DNA of 50,839 nt from Bacteroidota bacterium (GCA_023394415.1 JAEXAR010000025.1:1-50839); one strand, 5' to 3'. Counted from the first letter of the stretch, positions 16,740 through 26,231 are shown. Translations and numbers: made by a program. Notes: generated by a model from the sequence alone, not told the origin.

Positions 16740-19622
16740 ATGAAGAAACTAACAACAAGTGTTTTAGTAGCGGTTTTGTCTTCATCTTTTGTATTTATAG
16801 ATGCACAGGTAAGAGATACTACAACTAAAACTAAAAACATTGATGAAGTGGTAGTTACGGCTCTAGGTATTAAGAGAAAACCAAAAGAGTTGTCGTATTC
16901 TGTATCTAGTGTTAAAGAAGGTGACTTAACGGCTACCAACTCTACAAACACTGCTACAGCTATGGTGGGAAAAGTATCTGGTTTACAAATCAATGTTGTA
17001 AATAATGGTGTAAGCCCTGATACACGTGTAGTATTAAGAGGTAACAGATCGTTACTTGGAAACAATCAAGCTTTAATAGTTGTTGATGGCTTCCCAGCTC
17101 CAAGAGGGGTTCTTGATCGTATAAATCCAGATGATATCCAAGAAGTTACAATTCTTAAAGGTGCAAACGCTTCTGCTTTGTACGGTTCTGAAGCTGCTAA
17201 CGGGGTTATGGTAATCACTACAAAAAGAGGTAAAGGACGAATGAACGTTAATCTAACTTCTTCTGTGGAATTAGAAAGCGTTGCGTATATGCCTGAATTC
17301 CAAGATCAGTTTGGTGTAGGTGGTTTCCCTGATGGGACGCTTTATCCATTAGAAAATGTTAACTGGGGTCCAAGATACGATGGAAGAATGGTAGAGGCAA
17401 GCGAAACTTATGCTAATGGTGATGTTTGGATGATACCTTTTACTCCTATTAAAGATAACCATAAGAGTTTCTACGATGATGCTTTAAGCTATAGAAATGG
17501 TGTATCTATTTCAAGCGGAACTGATGATTCTAAATTTTTATTCTCTGTAGATTTCTTGGATAAAGCTGGTGTTGTTCCAAAAGATCAATACAACAGAACC
17601 AATGTAAGATTAAATGCGGGTAAGAAATTAGGGAAATTTGAAATTAATAGTAATTTTTCTTTCTTCAGTTCTAAAACTGATGTAGTTGCTGATGCTGCTG
17701 GTAGACAAGGTAGACCTTTATACTGGAACATTATCAATACGCCTCTTCACATTCCAATTACTCAAATGAAGAATTGGAGAGATGGTTATTATACGAGAAA
17801 TGAAGTCTCTTATTACAGATTCTATGAGAATCCTTACTTTATTGTTGATACACAAAGAGCGAGATCGAAATTTAATGAATTTACCTTTATTGGTGATGCT
17901 AAATATGATTTTACTGACTGGATTTCATCTGTCTTAAGAGTAGGTTACACATCGAGTAATGGGGTTTCCAAAACTAATTTAGGGGCTTATAAATACGCTT
18001 TACACGTGCCGCATCCATACAGTGAGATGGATGAATATGGTGCGTCAACTTCAGATGCAATGAGTAATTTCACTCGTTTAAATACTGATTTTATTGTTAC
18101 GATTGATAAAGATCTCACAGATAAGTTGAATTTAAAAGCTAATTTAGGTACATCTGCAAGAGTGGATAATTCGAATTCTATTAATGTAGGAGGTTCCAAC
18201 TTAATCATTCCTGATTTTTGGAATGTTTCTACCAGAACAGGTGAATTGACAGGAGGCCAATCTTCTTATGATTATAGAAAAATTGGTGCTTTTGGGGATG
18301 TTACATTAGGTTTTGGTGATTGGTTATTTATTAACGGATCTGCGAGAAACGACTGGTCTTCTGCATTAAGCATGACAGATAATTCTTTCTTCTATCCAGG
18401 AGGAGGTGTATCCATCATTCTTTCTCAATTGGCACCTGGTATGGTATCTCCTAAAGGAATTACTTACTTAAAGTTCAGCGCCAACCTTACTAAATCTGGT
18501 AATGACCCGGCAGCTTATGCTAATACATCAATTTTCGGTTCTCAATCTGGTTTTCCATATGGATCTATTGCCGGTTTAGGACAATCAAACAGAGATGTTG
18601 CAGCTAACTTGAGACCTGAATTTACAACATCTAAAGAGGCTGGCTTAGAATTTGGATTCTTCAGAAACAGATTAACGGGTAATGTAACAGTTTATCAAAC
18701 CAATACTGTAGATCAAATTATCCCTATTAACATTTCTTCAGCTTCTGGGGCAACTTCATTTATGACAAACGTTGGAGAAGTTGAAAATAAAGGTTTAGAA
18801 TTTGACTTAAATGCTGATATCGTTAAAACTTCAGATTTCAGATGGAATTTAGCAACTAACTTTTCAACTTACCAGTCAAAAGTTGTTTCTCTTGCTGATG
18901 GTGTTGATGAATTAAGTATTGGTGGTTATGCATCTGCTAATATCGTTGCGCGAGTTGGTGAAGCCTATCCACAAATTAAAACTACGGCTTACGAGAGAGA
19001 TCCTCAAGGTAGAGTAATTGTTGGTGCAAACGGTGATCCAATCCAAGCCACTGACATGGCCGTTCAGGGTAAAACAACACCTGATTTCATTGTTGGTTTG
19101 AATACTACTATAGATTTTAAGAGATTTAAGCTTTATGCTTCTGCAGATTACAGAGAAGGTGGAGTTTTCTTTAATAATCTTGTAGATGCCATGGAATTTA
19201 CAGGCTTAACCCAACACAGTGCCACTGCTGGAAGGCAACCTTTCGTATTTCCTAATTCATCTTATATGGATGGTTCAGGAAATTATGTTGCAAACACAGA
19301 CCGTTTAACAAGTGGAGGAGGTAATGCTTTTTGGGATAAATATAATGAGGTAAAAGAAAACTATGTGTTTGATGCGTCATATATTAAAATAAGAGAAATT
19401 TCTCTTTCTTATGATTTTGATAAAAACTGGATTTCATCTTCGGGACTAAGTGGTTTATCAATAGGTATCTATACAAGAAATCCATTTACATTCAGACCTA
19501 AAGCTAACGTCTATACCGATCCTGAATTTAACTATAGTACAGGAAACGTAATTGGTATTGGTGACCAAAGACAAGGCCCACCAACAAGAATATTAGGATT
19601 TAAATTAACTGCTAATTTTTAA
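16740..19622 (+). CDS. SusC/RagA family TonB-linked outer-membrane transporter
   Basis: This is a TonB-dependent outer-membrane channel that works with the SusD-like lipoprotein to import a nutrient. It has a signal peptide (residues 1-22), a TonB-box-like DEVVVTALGIKRKPKELSYSV segment, the plug (VVDGFPAPRGVLDRINPDDI, SALYGSEAANGVMVITTKRG) and a 22-strand barrel ending in FKLTANF. The usual N-terminal carboxypeptidase-regulatory-like domain found in many SusC proteins is absent, and the plug follows the signal after about 10 residues. At 960 aa it is of normal size for such short forms. It is the first gene of a three-gene operon with 7 bp to the SusD gene. The substrate is unknown; no glycosidase or regulator lies nearby. 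Confidence 0.94.
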   Translation: MKKLTTSVLVAVLSSSFVFIDAQVRDTTTKTKNIDEVVVTALGIKRKPKELSYSVSSVKEGDLTATNSTNTATAMVGKVSGLQINVVNNGVSPDTRVVLRGNRSLLGNNQALIVVDGFPAPRGVLDRINPDDIQEVTILKGANASALYGSEAANGVMVITTKRGKGRMNVNLTSSVELESVAYMPEFQDQFGVGGFPDGTLYPLENVNWGPRYDGRMVEASETYANGDVWMIPFTPIKDNHKSFYDDALSYRNGVSISSGTDDSKFLFSVDFLDKAGVVPKDQYNRTNVRLNAGKKLGKFEINSNFSFFSSKTDVVADAAGRQGRPLYWNIINTPLHIPITQMKNWRDGYYTRNEVSYYRFYENPYFIVDTQRARSKFNEFTFIGDAKYDFTDWISSVLRVGYTSSNGVSKTNLGAYKYALHVPHPYSEMDEYGASTSDAMSNFTRLNTDFIVTIDKDLTDKLNLKANLGTSARVDNSNSINVGGSNLIIPDFWNVSTRTGELTGGQSSYDYRKIGAFGDVTLGFGDWLFINGSARNDWSSALSMTDNSFFYPGGGVSIILSQLAPGMVSPKGITYLKFSANLTKSGNDPAAYANTSIFGSQSGFPYGSIAGLGQSNRDVAANLRPEFTTSKEAGLEFGFFRNRLTGNVTVYQTNTVDQIIPINISSASGATSFMTNVGEVENKGLEFDLNADIVKTSDFRWNLATNFSTYQSKVVSLADGVDELSIGGYASANIVARVGEAYPQIKTTAYERDPQGRVIVGANGDPIQATDMAVQGKTTPDFIVGLNTTIDFKRFKLYASADYREGGVFFNNLVDAMEFTGLTQHSATAGRQPFVFPNSSYMDGSGNYVANTDRLTSGGGNAFWDKYNEVKENYVFDASYIKIREISLSYDFDKNWISSSGLSGLSIGIYTRNPFTFRPKANVYTDPEFNYSTGNVIGIGDQRQGPPTRILGFKLTANF

Positions 19623-19629
19623 TTAAAAT

Positions 19630-21135
19630 ATGAAAATAAATAAGAAAATAACAAAACTTTTTGCGTCAGTCTTAATGCTTGCTGCATTAACGGGATGTAA
19701 AGATGAGTTTTTTGATGTAAATGCAAACCCTAACAATCCTGCTGTAAGCACACCGAAATTAACTTTGCCGGTTGCACAGCAAGAGTTAGCCGTAATGCAT
19801 GGAACAAGATTAACTTACTTGGGACAGTTTATTATGTACAATTGGGCAACGCCATCAAACTGGTCTGCTAACCAAGATTTTGCAAGGTATAATATTACAG
19901 CAAACTTCTATGGTGATATCTTTGAAAACTCTTATACGGGTCCTTTAAAAAACCTCACTTATGTGGAAAATTATAATGATGCTACGGGTGTTGTAGATTA
20001 TTCTCTTTATAAAGGAATGTCTACCATTTTGAAGGCTTTCCAATATCAAACCTTAGTAGATTTATATGGAGACGTTCCTTATACTGAAGCAAACTTAAGA
20101 GGAACAAACCCAACACCAGTTTATGATAAAGCTGAAGATATTTATAAAGATAATATTAAGAAATTGACAGAGGTTGTGGGAATGCTTTCTGCTGCACCAG
20201 CAAATGCTGAAAATCCTGGAAACCAAGATATCATGTTCCAAGGAAATGTTACAAAATGGCAACAATTTGCAAACACTTTGAAATTAAGATATCTTTTAAG
20301 ATTAACGAACACAGGACAGGATGCTTTAATCACAGCTGGTATTCAAGAAATAATGGCTAATGGTAAAGGATTTATTACTTCTAATGTAGTTGTGAACCCG
20401 GGTTATGTTGATAATGCTGGAAAACTTTCTCCATTTTATGGTTATTTCCGTAATGCAGCAACAGGTGCACAATCTGACAGGGGAGATTATACTGTAGGAA
20501 CAGATTACACGATCAACCTTTTGGATAAAAACGCAGACCCTCGTCTAGAAAGATTGTATGCGGAGTCATCAGCTGGGCATGAATATAAAGGTGTATGGCA
20601 AGCGGACAACTTACCGGGTAAAGGTTATACTTCTAATGATCTTTCTAAAGTTGGACCTGGTCTCATTAAATCTCCAACACAGGATCAACCTTTGATGCTT
20701 TTGTCTGAAGCTTTGTTTTTGCAAGCTGAAGCAGTAGCTAGAGGTTTCATGGCGGGTAATGCTGAAACACTTTACAATAAGGCGATTACTGAATCTTTCA
20801 AGTTTCTTGGAGTTCCTGAGGCTGAAACAGCTGCTGCCACTTATTATGCACAGGCAATACCAAATGTAAACTATGCTACCTCTCCAAACAAGGTTCAAGC
20901 GATCATTACTCAAAAATGGATTGCATTAAACGGGACATCTTCTGTAGAATCATGGATAGAGTTTAACCGCACAGGTTTCCCTGCAGGTTTACCATTGCCA
21001 GAAAGTACAACGAGAACAAACAGACCATATAGGTTGTTGTATCCATCTTCAGAACTTTCTAGAAACGCTAATAACGTTCCTAAACAAACAGCTGATGATG
21101 CGTTTACATCTAAAATTTTCTATCAAAAAAAATAA
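19630..21135 (+). CDS. SusD/RagB family surface lipoprotein (SusD-like_2 type)
   Basis: The lipoprotein caps the SusC channel and binds its nutrient. The signal ends in a lipobox (LAALTGC) with Asp at +3, consistent with surface export in Bacteroidota. The mature part opens with FFDVNANPNNP, typical of the SusD-like_2 group. It continues with an all-helical TPR-like fold, including VDLYGDVPYTEA and LLRLTN, and closes with the conserved QKWIALNG...ESWIEFNRTGFP segment. Length 501 aa is normal. The next gene starts 13 bp downstream. Confidence 0.93.
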   Translation: MKINKKITKLFASVLMLAALTGCKDEFFDVNANPNNPAVSTPKLTLPVAQQELAVMHGTRLTYLGQFIMYNWATPSNWSANQDFARYNITANFYGDIFENSYTGPLKNLTYVENYNDATGVVDYSLYKGMSTILKAFQYQTLVDLYGDVPYTEANLRGTNPTPVYDKAEDIYKDNIKKLTEVVGMLSAAPANAENPGNQDIMFQGNVTKWQQFANTLKLRYLLRLTNTGQDALITAGIQEIMANGKGFITSNVVVNPGYVDNAGKLSPFYGYFRNAATGAQSDRGDYTVGTDYTINLLDKNADPRLERLYAESSAGHEYKGVWQADNLPGKGYTSNDLSKVGPGLIKSPTQDQPLMLLSEALFLQAEAVARGFMAGNAETLYNKAITESFKFLGVPEAETAAATYYAQAIPNVNYATSPNKVQAIITQKWIALNGTSSVESWIEFNRTGFPAGLPLPESTTRTNRPYRLLYPSSELSRNANNVPKQTADDAFTSKIFYQKK

Positions 21136-21148
21136 ATTAGATTAGAAT

Positions 21149-21925
21149 ATGAAAAATATAGTTTTAAAATTATTTGTACTTCTAATATCAGTTTTTGCTT
21201 TGCAATCTTGTTTATTAGATGATACAGTAAAAGATTTCGGACAAGGACCTATTGTAACTCAATTTCCTTCCGCTTCTGCAACTGGTAACTTCCTGCAGGA
21301 TGGTTCAGGTAAAGTTTATGATTACAAAGTACCCATTCAATATTTTGGAACAGATAACACTCCATTATCTCAAGATGTTACTGTGACTGTAGCAGTTGCT
21401 GCTGATTCTCAAGCTAAGGAAGGAGTTCATGTAACTATTCCTAACAAAACAGTAATTATTCCAGCTGGATCAAATGTCGGGGAATTGCTAATTAAAGTTA
21501 ATTCTGACGTATTAGAAGCGAGTAATCCTCCAATTCTAAAATTGCAAATTGTTGAATCTTCTCAGAAAGTTTCTAGTAATAAAAACATTACTAATATTAA
21601 ATTGCAAGCTGTTTGTCCCTCCAATTTGGCAGGAAATTATAATTATGTAAGAGCTGACGGAACAGTTATTAAAGCTGCAACTATTAAGTCAACAGGTGTT
21701 GGTACTTATGAAGTTAGTGGGGATGCTGCTTTTAGAACGAACTATCCTTTCAACTTTAGTGATGTATGTGGTAAAATAACTGTTACAGGAGGTTATTTAA
21801 ATGATAACTTTGGTATTCCTGTTAGTGGTTCAGGAAGCGTTGATAAAGCAACAGGTAAAATTACAATTACTTATACAGCAGAAGGTTATTTTGAAAATAG
21901 AGTAATGACTTTAGTAAAACAATAA
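21149..21925 (+). CDS. Surface lipoprotein with Calx-beta/DUF1735-like domain, third gene of the SusCD operon
   Basis: The 258-aa protein has a lipoprotein signal (FALQSC) and a mature region beginning LLDDTVKDFG. Residues about 45-150 look like an Ig-fold or Calx-beta domain (DVTVTVAVAADSQAKEGVHVTIPNKTVIIPAG), as found in DUF1735-type proteins. The C-terminal half (CPSNLAGNYNYVRADGT) resembles the last domain of SusE-like accessory lipoproteins. Its place after susD suggests an auxiliary ligand-binding role at the cell surface. Family assignment is by pattern and may be refined. A strong terminator follows. Confidence 0.7.
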   Translation: MKNIVLKLFVLLISVFALQSCLLDDTVKDFGQGPIVTQFPSASATGNFLQDGSGKVYDYKVPIQYFGTDNTPLSQDVTVTVAVAADSQAKEGVHVTIPNKTVIIPAGSNVGELLIKVNSDVLEASNPPILKLQIVESSQKVSSNKNITNIKLQAVCPSNLAGNYNYVRADGTVIKAATIKSTGVGTYEVSGDAAFRTNYPFNFSDVCGKITVTGGYLNDNFGIPVSGSGSVDKATGKITITYTAEGYFENRVMTLVKQ

Positions 21926-21945
21926 TTAGGTTTTATATTATTTTG

Positions 21946-21972
21946 AAAGCCGCTCTTCGGAGCGGTTTTTTT
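21946..21972 (+). terminator. Terminator of the SusC-SusD operon
   Basis: A perfect 6-bp GC stem with a TTCG tetraloop (CCGCTC TTCG GAGCGG), followed by seven T residues. Confidence 0.9.
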
Positions 21973-21979
21973 ATTTCCG

Positions 21980-21987
21980 TATATTTG
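21980..21987 (+). promoter_or_regulatory. -7 box for argS
   Basis: TATATTTG matches TAnnTTTG and lies 17 bases before the ATG, directly after the preceding operon's terminator. Confidence 0.5.
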
Positions 21988-22004
21988 CAACTCAATAAAC
22001 AGCG

Positions 22005-23768
22005 ATGAATATTAAAGATACACTCCAACAGAAAATTTCAGAAATTATACAATCTACCTATCAAATTAATGATGTAAAACTTGAAATTCAGGCCAATAAA
22101 TCAGAATTTGAGGGCGACTTTACAGTGGTGATTTTTCCTTTGGTTAAACTTTTGAAAAAAAGTCCAGACGTAATTGGAATGGAATTAGGAGGCGCACTTT
22201 CTGCACAAACGGATTTGGTTCAAAACTTTAATGTAGTAAAAGGATTTTTAAATATAACTATTAATAATAATTTCTTTATTGAAAATCTGAAGTCCGTAAG
22301 CGATAACTTTGGTAAAAAAGGAGATAAAAACCAGACCGTAATGGTAGAGTATTCTTCTCCAAATACCAATAAACCTCTACACTTAGGCCATATCAGAAAT
22401 AATCTTTTAGGGTTTTCAGTTTCTAAAATTTTGGAAGAAGCAGGATATCATGTTATTAAAACTCAAATTATAAACGACAGAGGTATACATATCTGTAAAT
22501 CGATGTTGGCTTGGGAGAAATCCGGCAGCAACGAAACTCCTGACACCAACAATATTAAAGGGGATAAATTGGTTGGGAATTATTATGTGGAGTTTGACAA
22601 AGCCTATAAATCCGAAATTTCTAAATTAGTAGCCGAGGGTACAGATGAAGACGTAGCCAAAAAGCAGGCTCCTTCAATTATGGAAGCACAAGAAATGCTG
22701 ATAAAATGGGAAAAGGGAGATGAACAGGTAAGGAATTTGTGGCGTACAATGAACCAGTGGGTTTATGACGGTTTCGCAAAAACTTATCAAAGGCTGGGGG
22801 TAGATTTCGATCAGGTTCAATACGAGAGCAATACGTATCTATTAGGAAAAGATTTAATTCAGGAAGGCTTAAATAAAGGTGTATTTTTCAGGAAAGATGA
22901 TGGTTCTGTTTGGGTAGATTTAAATGATGAAGGCCTGGATCAAAAATTGTTGCTCCGTTCCGATGGAACTTCGGTTTATATGACGCAGGATCTGGGAACG
23001 GCTGTTGAACGATTCAAGGAAAATAACATCCAAAAACTGATTTATACCGTAGGAAACGAGCAGGATTACCATTTCCAGGTTTTGTTTAAAATCCTTAAAA
23101 AATTAGGTTACCAATGGGCAGATAACCTTTACCACCTCTCTTACGGAATGGTTGAATTACCGGAAGGCAAGATGAAATCCAGAGAAGGAACCGTTGTTGA
23201 CGCCGATGATTTAATGCAGGAAATGTACGAAACAGCTAAGGAGAAGGCGCAGGAACTCGGCAAACTTGAAAACCTTAATGAAGAAGAAAAAGAAAAATCT
23301 TACGAAACTGTAGGTTTGGGTGCGCTGAAGTATTTTATGTTAAAAGTTGATCCCAAGAAAAAAATGCTATTCAACCCAGCAGAAAGTATTGATTTCAATG
23401 GTAATACTGGACCTTTTATTCAGTATACATATGCCAGAATTCAATCGCTGCTTGCTAAAGCCAATTATTCTGGTGGGGAATTTTCAAAGGATATACAGCT
23501 TAATGAATATGAAAAAGAACTGATTATGCAACTGGCAAATTATAGAGATATCGTTGAAAAAGCTGCTGAAACATTAAGTCCAGCGCATATCGCCAATTAT
23601 GTCTATGATTTAGTGAAAGCCTACAACTCTTTCTACCAGAATAATCAGATTCTTAATCAGGAAAATCAAGATACGGTTCAATTCAGGTTAAATCTTTCAC
23701 AAATTACAGGAAAGACCATTAAAAAGTCGCTTGAACTTTTAGGAATTGGAACTGTGAACAGAATGTAA
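22005..23768 (+). CDS. argS: Arginyl-tRNA synthetase
   Basis: This class I synthetase charges tRNA-Arg. The N-terminal ArgRS additional domain spans about 1-100. The HIGH-type motif appears as HLGH in SSPNTNKPLHLGHIRNN, the KMSKS-like region is GKMKSREGT, and the C-terminal DALR anticodon-binding domain includes IQYTYARIQSLL. Length 587 aa is normal. The gene is followed by a convergent tRNA-Gln gene with terminators for both. Confidence 0.97.
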   Translation: MNIKDTLQQKISEIIQSTYQINDVKLEIQANKSEFEGDFTVVIFPLVKLLKKSPDVIGMELGGALSAQTDLVQNFNVVKGFLNITINNNFFIENLKSVSDNFGKKGDKNQTVMVEYSSPNTNKPLHLGHIRNNLLGFSVSKILEEAGYHVIKTQIINDRGIHICKSMLAWEKSGSNETPDTNNIKGDKLVGNYYVEFDKAYKSEISKLVAEGTDEDVAKKQAPSIMEAQEMLIKWEKGDEQVRNLWRTMNQWVYDGFAKTYQRLGVDFDQVQYESNTYLLGKDLIQEGLNKGVFFRKDDGSVWVDLNDEGLDQKLLLRSDGTSVYMTQDLGTAVERFKENNIQKLIYTVGNEQDYHFQVLFKILKKLGYQWADNLYHLSYGMVELPEGKMKSREGTVVDADDLMQEMYETAKEKAQELGKLENLNEEEKEKSYETVGLGALKYFMLKVDPKKKMLFNPAESIDFNGNTGPFIQYTYARIQSLLAKANYSGGEFSKDIQLNEYEKELIMQLANYRDIVEKAAETLSPAHIANYVYDLVKAYNSFYQNNQILNQENQDTVQFRLNLSQITGKTIKKSLELLGIGTVNRM

Positions 23769-23773
23769 GAAAA

Positions 23774-23804
23774 TAAGGGCTTTCAAATATTGAAAGCCTT
23801 TTAT
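23774..23804 (+). terminator. argS terminator
   Basis: GGCTTTCAA (23778-23786) and TTGAAAGCC (23790-23798) pair around a three-base loop, followed by TTTTAT. Confidence 0.8.
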
Positions 23805-23811
23805 AATAAGC

Positions 23812-23841
23812 AAAAAAGCCTTCTGAAACTTCAGAAGGCTT
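23812..23841 (-). terminator. tRNA-Gln terminator
   Basis: On the minus strand an 11-bp perfect stem (arms 23831-23841 and 23816-23826, four-base loop) lies just after the tRNA and is followed by a T run. Confidence 0.85.
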
Positions 23842-23844
23842 AAA

Positions 23845-23918
23845 TGGTAGACCCACAGGGATTCGAACCCCAGATGACTGAACCAAAATCAGTAGTGTTA
23901 CCGCTACACCATGGGTCT
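23845..23918 (-). tRNA. tRNA-Gln (anticodon TTG), CCA encoded
   Basis: The minus strand folds into a full cloverleaf. The acceptor stem is AGACCCA/TGGGTCT, the D arm contains TAGCGGTAA, the anticodon stem ACTGA/TCAGT holds the loop TTTTGGT (anticodon TTG), and the T arm is CTGGGGTTCGAATCCCTG. The CCA end is encoded at 23845-23847. Confidence 0.95.
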
Positions 23919-23934
23919 GTCCTTTTTAGTGGTG

Positions 23935-23964
23935 CAAATTTAATAATTTTTTCTAAATTACAAA
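23935..23964 (-). promoter_or_regulatory. Promoter of tRNA-Gln
   Basis: On the minus strand TAAATTTG (23935-23942) matches the -7 box and TTTG (23961-23964) lies 18 bases upstream. The -7 box is 16 bases from the mature tRNA 5' end. Confidence 0.55.
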
Positions 23965-24013
23965 GCATTTAAATTTAAAAATTTATTTTTACACTAAAAT
24001 CCATCTTCAGCGA

Positions 24014-25039
24014 ATGACAATAGATTTTAAAAATCTCAATCTGAACGAATTAAAGTCTCAAAATAGTTTTGAAGAAAAAATACTTTCTTTTATTAAAGAA
24101 TGGTTTTCAAGTTCTCCAAGTGTAAAGGTACAGACTTCAGGTTCTACAGGAACACCAAAGATTTTTGAAGTAGAAAAATCAAAAATGCTTAATTCTGCAA
24201 GAATGACGTGCGATTTTATTGGATTAAAAGAAGCTGACAGTGCTTTGATTTGCCTTCCGATTGAATACATCTCAGGAAAGATGATGGTAGTGCGTTCTAT
24301 CGAAAGAAAACTTAATTTGTATGTTAAAGAACCTTCAACAAAACCTTTGGGAAATTTAAGTGAAATTATTACGTTCTGCGCTATGACACCTTTGCAGGTT
24401 GAGAATTCTTTAGACAAAATTTATTTAATCAAAAATTTAATCATTGGTGGTGCATCAGTTTCAAATAGTTTAAAGGTTAAAATTTCCCAAACACTTAAGC
24501 ACTTTAACCCTTCTACTAAAGTTTATGAAACCTACGGAATGTCTGAAACACTTTCACACATTGCTTTAAAAGAGATTTACCCAAAAGAGGAGGAATATTT
24601 TACCACATTTGATAGTGTTGAGATTTCTCAGGACGAAAGAAATTGCCTAAAAATCTATGCCCCACAACTCAATTCAGAAGTTTTGCAAACCAATGATATT
24701 GTTGAATTAAAAAACCATAAACAGTTTAAGTTCTTGGGAAGAGCTGACAACATTATCAATTCCGGAGGCGCAAAGATTTATCCTGAAGAAATCGAAAATC
24801 TTGTTAAAAGAGAAATTCCCAACGAAGTTGTTGCAATTGGAATACCGGATGAAAAACTTGGGCAAAAACTTTTTTTAATTGTTGAAAGTAAAGAAAGTGA
24901 AGACCTGAAAAGCCAAATTTTGAATATCCAATTCCCAAAATCATTTCAAAAACCTAAAGGAATTATTTTTGTTGATAAAATCCCCAGAACTCACAATGGA
25001 AAGGTTAACAGATTAGAATTAATAAAAAGTATATTATAA
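24014..25039 (+). CDS. menE: AMP-binding ligase, probably o-succinylbenzoate-CoA ligase (MenE)
   Basis: This adenylate-forming ligase is short (341 aa), as MenE proteins of Bacteroidota are. It shows the P-loop-like QTSGSTGTPK motif, YETYGMSE (adenylate motif A5), the LGRADNIINSGGAKIYPEEIE hinge region and the C-terminal KIPRTHNGKVNR with the catalytic Lys. MenE joins CoA to o-succinylbenzoate in menaquinone synthesis. No other men gene is in the window, so the specific substrate is inferred from length and overall similarity to MenE rather than context. Confidence 0.82.
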   Translation: MTIDFKNLNLNELKSQNSFEEKILSFIKEWFSSSPSVKVQTSGSTGTPKIFEVEKSKMLNSARMTCDFIGLKEADSALICLPIEYISGKMMVVRSIERKLNLYVKEPSTKPLGNLSEIITFCAMTPLQVENSLDKIYLIKNLIIGGASVSNSLKVKISQTLKHFNPSTKVYETYGMSETLSHIALKEIYPKEEEYFTTFDSVEISQDERNCLKIYAPQLNSEVLQTNDIVELKNHKQFKFLGRADNIINSGGAKIYPEEIENLVKREIPNEVVAIGIPDEKLGQKLFLIVESKESEDLKSQILNIQFPKSFQKPKGIIFVDKIPRTHNGKVNRLELIKSIL

Positions 25040-25108
25040 TTAGACCATACAAATTTTACTTCCCTTTAATAGTTTCACAAGAATATAGAGAAGATATATA
25101 AACTACTT

Positions 25109-25501
25109 ATGAAAGATTTCACCACAGAGCTTACCTTCAAAACCTCGCGCAGTAGCGGTGCAGGTGGACAAAACGTCAATAAGGTTGAAACAGCAGTAAC
25201 CGTGATGTGGAATGTTGATGAAAGTGAAATGTTTAATGACGACGAAAAAGCATTAATACAACAAAAATTAAAAAACAGAATCAACGTAGAAGGCATTTTG
25301 CAGTTTACAGTTTCAGAATCCAGAAATCAGCTTCAAAACAAGAAAATAGCGGTTGAGAAAATTCTTGAAATGGTTCATAAATCATTAATCATTCCTAAAA
25401 AAAGATTAAAAACCAAGCCTTCAAAAGCTCAGGTTGAGAAACGTTTGGATACCAAGAAGAAAATTTCTGAAAAAAAGGAGAATAGACGCTTTCGATTGTG
25501 A
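25109..25501 (+). CDS. arfB: Alternative ribosome-rescue factor ArfB (YaeJ-type peptidyl-tRNA hydrolase)
   Basis: ArfB releases peptides from ribosomes stalled on broken mRNA. The 130-aa protein carries the release-factor GGQ motif at 19-21 in SSGAGGQNVNKVET and the Lys/Arg-rich C-terminal tail (KAQVEKRLDTKKKISEKKENRRFRL) that enters the empty mRNA channel. Both are diagnostic, and the length fits the family. It starts 69 bp after the menE-like gene on the same strand, so co-transcription is possible. Confidence 0.93.
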   Translation: MKDFTTELTFKTSRSSGAGGQNVNKVETAVTVMWNVDESEMFNDDEKALIQQKLKNRINVEGILQFTVSESRNQLQNKKIAVEKILEMVHKSLIIPKKRLKTKPSKAQVEKRLDTKKKISEKKENRRFRL

Positions 25502-25800
25502 TATTTTGCTTTCAGTAGAAATATTGGCTATCTTTGATGACTTAATTAAAGTGGTAAGTAAAAATGGTTTCGTTTGTATTTTCGACAGTATACAATGATT
25601 CGTCAAAACTTTTGTCGGCACTACTTTATTTGCATACTGATGCTTTTTTGAAAAATTTCAAATAGTTCATCAGCTAAATCCTGTCCAATTCACGGCAGGA
25701 ATTTTCAAAATATTTCATTTTTTAATATGCTTTACAAGGGAAAATCATTTTCCGTGTGAATTATTGCAGGCATATCTTAATTTTTTTAATTCATAAAACA
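25502..25800. other. About 300 bp without an intact gene, possibly decayed coding DNA
   Basis: No intact frame is found. Short protein-like runs appear in more than one frame, for example DSSKLLSALLYLHTDAFLKNF on the plus strand (around 25,600) and DLADELFEIFQKS on the minus strand, each broken by stops. I cannot assign a family. It may be the remnant of a gene lost together with the adjacent greA-like gene. Confidence 0.3.
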
Positions 25801-26170
25801 ATGTCAGAACATATTATATTAACCACAGGAATTTACGATGCTATTAAAGATCACGTAAGGAGAAAGAAAGTAAGTATTGAAGAAAAAATAAATTAATTGC
25901 AGAACTAAAAACTGCGAAACAGGTTTTACGCCGAGATTTACCTAAAGATGTAGTAACTGTAGGTAAATGGTAACCGTGAAAGACCATACTTTAAATGATG
26001 AGAAGGAATATATTTTTGTTGCTTCAAACCAAGCAAAGCTTAAGAAAAATAAATATTCAATACTTTCAGATATTGCCTTGGCTACAGTAGGTTACAGAGT
26101 AGGAGATGTTATCAATTGGCCTTTTAAGAACGGTGAACGAAAGATTGAAATACTTAATGTAGAAAACTGA
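25801..26170 (+). pseudogene. GreA/GreB-family elongation factor-like gene with two frameshifts
   Basis: Three consecutive frames together spell one protein of about 123 aa. The pieces are MSEHIILTTGIYDAIKDHVRRKKVSIEE (from 25801), then AELKTAKQVLRRDLPKDVVTV, then MVTVKDHTLNDEKEYIFVASNQ through IEILNVEN (stop 26168-26170). The C-terminal part matches the GreA/GreB/Rnk FKBP-like domain (DIALATVGYRVGDVINWPF). The first shift lies in the A-rich stretch near 25,885-25,895 and the second near 25,968. Adding one A at each would restore a single frame. The short helical N-terminus suggests an Rnk-like nucleotide-transcription regulator rather than true GreA. It may be a real pseudogene or homopolymer sequencing error. 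Confidence 0.75.
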
Positions 26171-26195
26171 CAAAACTAAATTTTTAGTTCAATTA

Positions 26196-26231
26196 TAAAA
26201 AAGTACAACCCTTCCGAGTTGTACTTTTTTA
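26196..26231 (+). terminator. Terminator after the greA-like pseudogene
   Basis: AAGTACAAC (26201-26209) and GTTGTACTT (26218-26226) pair, with T residues after. Confidence 0.8.

Noticed and set aside
23945..24013. Riboswitch or T-box upstream of the menE-like gene
   Set aside because: The gap is only about 95 bp, AT-rich, and contains the tRNA-Gln promoter on the other strand; no conserved structure is visible.
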